Assembly (NCBI RefSeq): GCF_000721605.1
Contig: NZ_JOIZ01000002.1
Location: forward strand, 1-64,000
DNA from: Streptomyces sp. NRRL S-37
GTDB lineage: Bacteria; Actinomycetota; Actinomycetes; Streptomycetales; Streptomycetaceae
Length of the DNA: 64,000 nucleotides
Direction of reading: 5' to 3'
Below the pieces are notes generated by a model. That model did no database searches. It was not told where the DNA came from and saw nothing but the letters and a program-made list of their open reading frames with translations. The position numbers and the translations under genes were made by a program. Shown one piece after another: positions 60,879-64,000 of the stretch; within the stretch, counting starts at the first letter, position 1, and the number at the start of each line of letters is the position of its first letter.

Positions 60879-63200
60879 ATGCTCCCGAAGAGAACCCACG
60901 CCGCGCTCGCGGCCCTGGCCGTGACCGCGGGCGCCCTGGCGGGCGCGGGCGTGGCGCACGCGGGTCACGGGAAGGGCGCGGACCACGGCCGGCACCGGCC
61001 GGTGGCGTTCGAACGCACCGCGACCTACCCCGTCTTCCAGAACCGTCCGGCCGGTGAGGACCCCGCCTCCGAGACCGTCGCCGAGATCTCGGCGACCAGC
61101 GAGGACGGCCGCACGCTCGTCTACACGGACGCCGTCGCCCGGCGGATCGGCTTCCTCGACATCAGCGACCCCGGCCGGCCCGAGGGCCTGGGCACGCTGT
61201 CCCTGGCCTCGCTGGGCGACGCCGAGGACGAGCCGACGTCCGTGACGGTCGTCGGGGAGTACGTGCTGGTCGTGGTGAACACCAGCGCCTCCTCCACCGA
61301 GCCCTCCGGCCGCCTCGACGTCATCTCGCTGCGCACCCGCACCCGGGTGGCCGGCCACGACCTCGGCGGTCAGCCCGACTCGATCGCGCTGAGCAAGGAC
61401 AAGCGGTACGCCGCCATCGCCGTCGAGAACGAGCGCGACGAGGAGGCCGCCCCGGCCGGCGGTGAGGAGGGCGACCTGCCGCAGGCGCCCGCCGGGTTCG
61501 TGCGGATCGTCGACCTGAAGGGGTCCTCGCCCGCGAAGTGGGCCGTCCGCAAGGTCGCGCTGACGAAGGCCGACGGGTCCGCGCTGCCCGTGCTCACCGC
61601 CGCCGGGATCACCGCACCGACCGACCCGGAGCCGGAGTACGTCTCCGTCAACGGCCGCGGACAGCTCGCCGTGACCCTCCAGGAGAACAACGGCGTCGTC
61701 CTCGTCGACCTGCCCACCGGGCGGATCACCAAGGCGTTCACCGCGGGCACCGCCTCCGTCGACGGGATCGACACCATCGAGGACGGCGTGATCGACCAGA
61801 CCGGCTCGATCACCGACGTGCCGCGCGAGCCGGACGCGGTCGGCTGGATCGACGACCGCTACCTGGCCACCGCCAACGAGGGCGACTGGAAGGGCGGCAC
61901 CCGCGGCTGGAGCGTCTTCGACAGCCGCACCGGGAAGGTCGTCTGGGACGCGGGCAACACCTTCGAGCACCTCGCCGCCCGCCACGGCCTGCTCGACGAG
62001 GGCCGCTCCGAGAACAAGGGCACCGAGCCGGAGGGCCTGGCGATCGCCACCTACGACGGCGTGCGGTACGCCTTCGTCGGCTCCGAGCGCGGCAACTTCG
62101 TCGCCGTGTACGACATCAGCAGGCCCACCCGGCCGGTGTTCAAGCAAGTACTGCCGACGACCAACGGCCCCGAGGGGCTGCTGCCGGTCCCGTCGCGCGG
62201 GCTGCTGGCGGTCTCCAGCGAGGTGGACGACGCCGACGCGGGCGTGCGGGCCTCGGTGAGCCTGTTCCGCCTGGGCAAGGGCACACCGGCCCAGCCCTCC
62301 CTCGTCTCCGCCCCGGACTCCGCGGGAACGCCGATCGCCTGGGGCGCGCTCGGTGCCCTGTCGGCCGTCCCCGGCCGCCCCGACGAGCTGTACACGGTCA
62401 CCGACGCCGCGTACGCCACCACCCGCGTCCTCACGATCGACGCGGGCGACAAGCCGGCCGTCGTCAAGCGGGAGCTGACCGTCAAGGACGCCGACGGCAA
62501 CCCGGCCGGCTACGACGCCGAGGGGATCTTCGCCCGTCCGCAGGGCGGCTTCTGGCTGGCCGTCGAGGGCAAGACCGGCGCCGGGAACCGGCTGGTCCGC
62601 CTGGACCGCTCCGGTGTCACCCGGCAGGTCGTCCCGCTGCCGGCGGACGTCGCCGCGCACCTCGGCTCGCAGGGCTTCGAGGGCGTCACCGCCACCACCG
62701 ACGCCCGCGGCCACGAGATCGTGTGGGCCGCGCTCCAGCGCGAGGTGAAGACGGACCCGGCGGGTGTCGTCCGGCTCGGCCGCTACGACGTCCGGGCCGG
62801 CACCTGGAGCTGGTACGGCTACCGGCTCGGCACCACCACCACGGCCGGCGACTGGATCGGGCTGTCCGAGATCACGGTGGTCGGTAACCGGCTCGCCGTC
62901 ATCGAACGGGACAAGCTGAACGGCCCGGCCGCGAAGGCCAAGCGGATCTACACGGTCCCCCTGCCGAAGGCCGCCGCCCCGGCGGACACCCTCCCCGTCC
63001 TACCGAAGCGGCTCGCCCACGACGTGCTGCCCGACCTGCGGGCCACGAAGGGCTGGACCCAGGAGAAGCTGGAGGGCCTCACCGTGGCCGGCAACGGCCA
63101 CGTCTACGCCGTCACCGACAACGACGGCCTGAGCGACTCCACCGGCGAGACCGTCTTCCTGGACCTCGGCAGCAGTCACCGGATCTTCGGCCACGACTGA
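60879..63200 (+). CDS. Secreted phytase-like esterase
   Basis: A 773-residue exported protein with a signal peptide ending near AGVAHA (residue 27). The first half is a beta-propeller-like region (choice-of-anchor I type, with TVAEISATSEDGRTLVYTDA and EPEGLAIATYDGVRYAFVGS). The second half is the esterase-like phytase domain (DAEGIFARPQGGFWLAVEGK, YRLGTTTTAGDWIGLSEITV, KLEGLTVAGNGHVYAVTDND). Family members are proposed phosphodiesterases or phosphatases; the activity here is unproven. Strong ribosome-binding site GGAGGAAC. Probably monocistronic, ended by the hairpin at 63243-63275. Confidence 0.88.
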   Translation: MLPKRTHAALAALAVTAGALAGAGVAHAGHGKGADHGRHRPVAFERTATYPVFQNRPAGEDPASETVAEISATSEDGRTLVYTDAVARRIGFLDISDPGRPEGLGTLSLASLGDAEDEPTSVTVVGEYVLVVVNTSASSTEPSGRLDVISLRTRTRVAGHDLGGQPDSIALSKDKRYAAIAVENERDEEAAPAGGEEGDLPQAPAGFVRIVDLKGSSPAKWAVRKVALTKADGSALPVLTAAGITAPTDPEPEYVSVNGRGQLAVTLQENNGVVLVDLPTGRITKAFTAGTASVDGIDTIEDGVIDQTGSITDVPREPDAVGWIDDRYLATANEGDWKGGTRGWSVFDSRTGKVVWDAGNTFEHLAARHGLLDEGRSENKGTEPEGLAIATYDGVRYAFVGSERGNFVAVYDISRPTRPVFKQVLPTTNGPEGLLPVPSRGLLAVSSEVDDADAGVRASVSLFRLGKGTPAQPSLVSAPDSAGTPIAWGALGALSAVPGRPDELYTVTDAAYATTRVLTIDAGDKPAVVKRELTVKDADGNPAGYDAEGIFARPQGGFWLAVEGKTGAGNRLVRLDRSGVTRQVVPLPADVAAHLGSQGFEGVTATTDARGHEIVWAALQREVKTDPAGVVRLGRYDVRAGTWSWYGYRLGTTTTAGDWIGLSEITVVGNRLAVIERDKLNGPAAKAKRIYTVPLPKAAAPADTLPVLPKRLAHDVLPDLRATKGWTQEKLEGLTVAGNGHVYAVTDNDGLSDSTGETVFLDLGSSHRIFGHD

Positions 63201-63242
63201 CCGTCCCGTCCCTCGCACGCCGCACCGCCGCACCGCCCGAGT

Positions 63243-63275
63243 GGCCGGCCCCCGGGTTCCTCCCGGGGGCCGGCC
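63243..63275. terminator. Bidirectional terminator between convergent genes
   Basis: Perfect 14-bp arms GGCCGGCCCCCGGG / CCCGGGGGCCGGCC around TTCCT, between the phytase-like gene and the sugar-binding protein gene. Confidence 0.85.
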
Positions 63276-63282
63276 GCTTCCG

Positions 63283-64000
63283 CTACGACGTCAGGCCGAT
63301 CTCCGCGCAGTCCGCCGCGTACGCCCCGGCGCAGATCTCCTCGACGGTGTAGACGCCGTCCTGGACCACCGTGGCCTCGATGTTCTCCCGCGTGAGGGCG
63401 ACCACCGGGACCAGCATCGCCGGGATGTCCTTGCGCGTGGGGCTGTCGACCACGTCCCGCGCCAGCCCGTCGAACTGGATCGACCGCTCCTGCACCTTCG
63501 CCACCGCCATGTCCGCGGCCCCCGTCGCCTCCAGCAGGAACGACTTGTACACCGTCATGTACTGCTCACCCGAGACGATCCGCCGTACCGCCGCCAGGTC
63601 GGCGTCCTGCCCGGTCACCGGCGGCAGGTCGGTGACCCCCGCGTCCCGGAGCACCTCGATGACGGCACCGGCCATGCCGTCGTTCGCCGAGTAGACGGCG
63701 GCGATGTTCTCGGCGCCGACCTCCTTCACCGCCTCGCGCATGTGCTCCGCGGCGACCTCGGGCAGCCATTTCCCGGTGTCGTACGACTTGGCGATGTCCA
63801 CCTTGCCGTTCAGTTCGCCGAGCGCGCCCTTGCGGAACAGTGCCGTGTTCGGGTCGGCGGGCGCGCCGTTCACCATGACGACCTTGCTGTTCTCGGCGTT
63901 CTCGCCGAGCGCGTTCACGAGGGCGCGGCCCTGCACCTGGCCGACGAGTTCGTTGTCGTGGGAGACGTACGCGTCGATCGGGCCCTCGGCGAGACGGTCG
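63283..64000 (-). CDS. Sugar ABC transporter substrate-binding protein (XylF-like), partial
   Basis: The C-terminal 239 residues of a type I periplasmic-binding-fold protein; the 5' end lies beyond the window. Visible parts are DAYVSHDNELVGQVQGRALV, then DTGKWLPEVAAEHMREAVKE, AAVYSANDGMAGAVIEVLRD, PPVTGQDADLAAVRRIVSGE and QYMTVYKSFLLEA. This series is characteristic of the xylose-binding XylF group. In Streptomyces such lipoproteins deliver xylose or a related sugar to an ABC importer whose other genes would lie elsewhere, since nothing follows it here before the terminator. Confidence 0.9.
   Translation of the reverse strand, partial: DRLAEGPIDAYVSHDNELVGQVQGRALVNALGENAENSKVVMVNGAPADPNTALFRKGALGELNGKVDIAKSYDTGKWLPEVAAEHMREAVKEVGAENIAAVYSANDGMAGAVIEVLRDAGVTDLPPVTGQDADLAAVRRIVSGEQYMTVYKSFLLEATGAADMAVAKVQERSIQFDGLARDVVDSPTRKDIPAMLVPVVALTRENIEATVVQDGVYTVEEICAGAYAADCAEIGLTS

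Overview
The window is high-GC actinobacterial DNA and almost certainly Streptomyces chromosome. Codon third positions are nearly all G or C, GTG starts and 4-bp stop/start overlaps (ATGA, GTGA) are common, and typical Streptomyces families are present: SpoOM, DUF1707, DUF3152, an ECF41 sigma factor, an AfsQ-like two-component system and a small cold-shock protein. No replication origin, CRISPR array, PKS/NRPS cluster or intact integrase was seen.

Left part (1-17 kb): a core segment (truncated phosphoribosyltransferase, dcd, small zinc-ribbon protein, tRNA-Gly(CCC)) is followed by a mosaic that looks like a repeatedly used integration site. Four degenerate copies of one ~45-bp sequence (about 4266, 10256, 14240 and 15637) recur in the same orientation. 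Two of them are followed ~120 bp later by decayed pieces of the tRNA-Gly gene, and no integrase survives. Between the scars sit a TetR/SDR pair, a broken dnaE fragment, a PadR-controlled FtsX-type ABC exporter, a winged-helix/membrane-protein pair with twin operators, a RHH/PIN toxin-antitoxin pair, a Shedu-type (SduA) antiphage nuclease translationally coupled to an unknown 106-residue protein, a PIG-L deacetylase and a voltage-gated ion channel with an unusual pore.

Middle part (17-40 kb): SpoOM, DUF1707 and a membrane-anchored Nudix-like protein come first. A response regulator-sensor kinase-GerMN lipoprotein operon follows, diverging from a DUF3152 metalloprotease-like gene. Next is a four-gene MacAB-like exporter (lipoprotein, peptidoglycan-binding adaptor, ATPase, permease). 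A 7-kb cassette then holds two convergent operons, MFS exporter + FAD monooxygenase and MMPL exporter + NarL-type two-component system. Each operon is preceded, at nearly the same distance from its start codon, by the same ~124-bp sequence, giving the cassette inverted-repeat ends.

Right part (40-64 kb): a polysaccharide deacetylase precedes a three-gene operon encoding an L-glutamate-oxidase-like flavoenzyme (specificity residues retained), a thiamine-diphosphate 2-oxoacid decarboxylase and a PixA/AidA-type inclusion-body protein. Then come an ECF41 sigma factor with its oxidoreductase partner, a convergent DUF2182/DUF1326 pair rich in Cys/His, a DEAD-box helicase and a cold-shock gene. An apparent exopolysaccharide locus follows: processive GT2 synthase, two parallel-beta-helix proteins, UDP-glucose dehydrogenase and a membrane acyltransferase, with a perfect match to the BldD-box consensus upstream of the synthase. 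The window closes with a secreted phytase-like esterase and the 3' part of a sugar-binding lipoprotein gene.

The strongest candidates for something new are the Shedu gene with its coupled partner in the scarred tRNA locus, the duplicated leader that frames the drug-export cassette, the glutamate oxidase-decarboxylase-PixA operon, and the uronate-type polysaccharide locus under a possible c-di-GMP/BldD switch.
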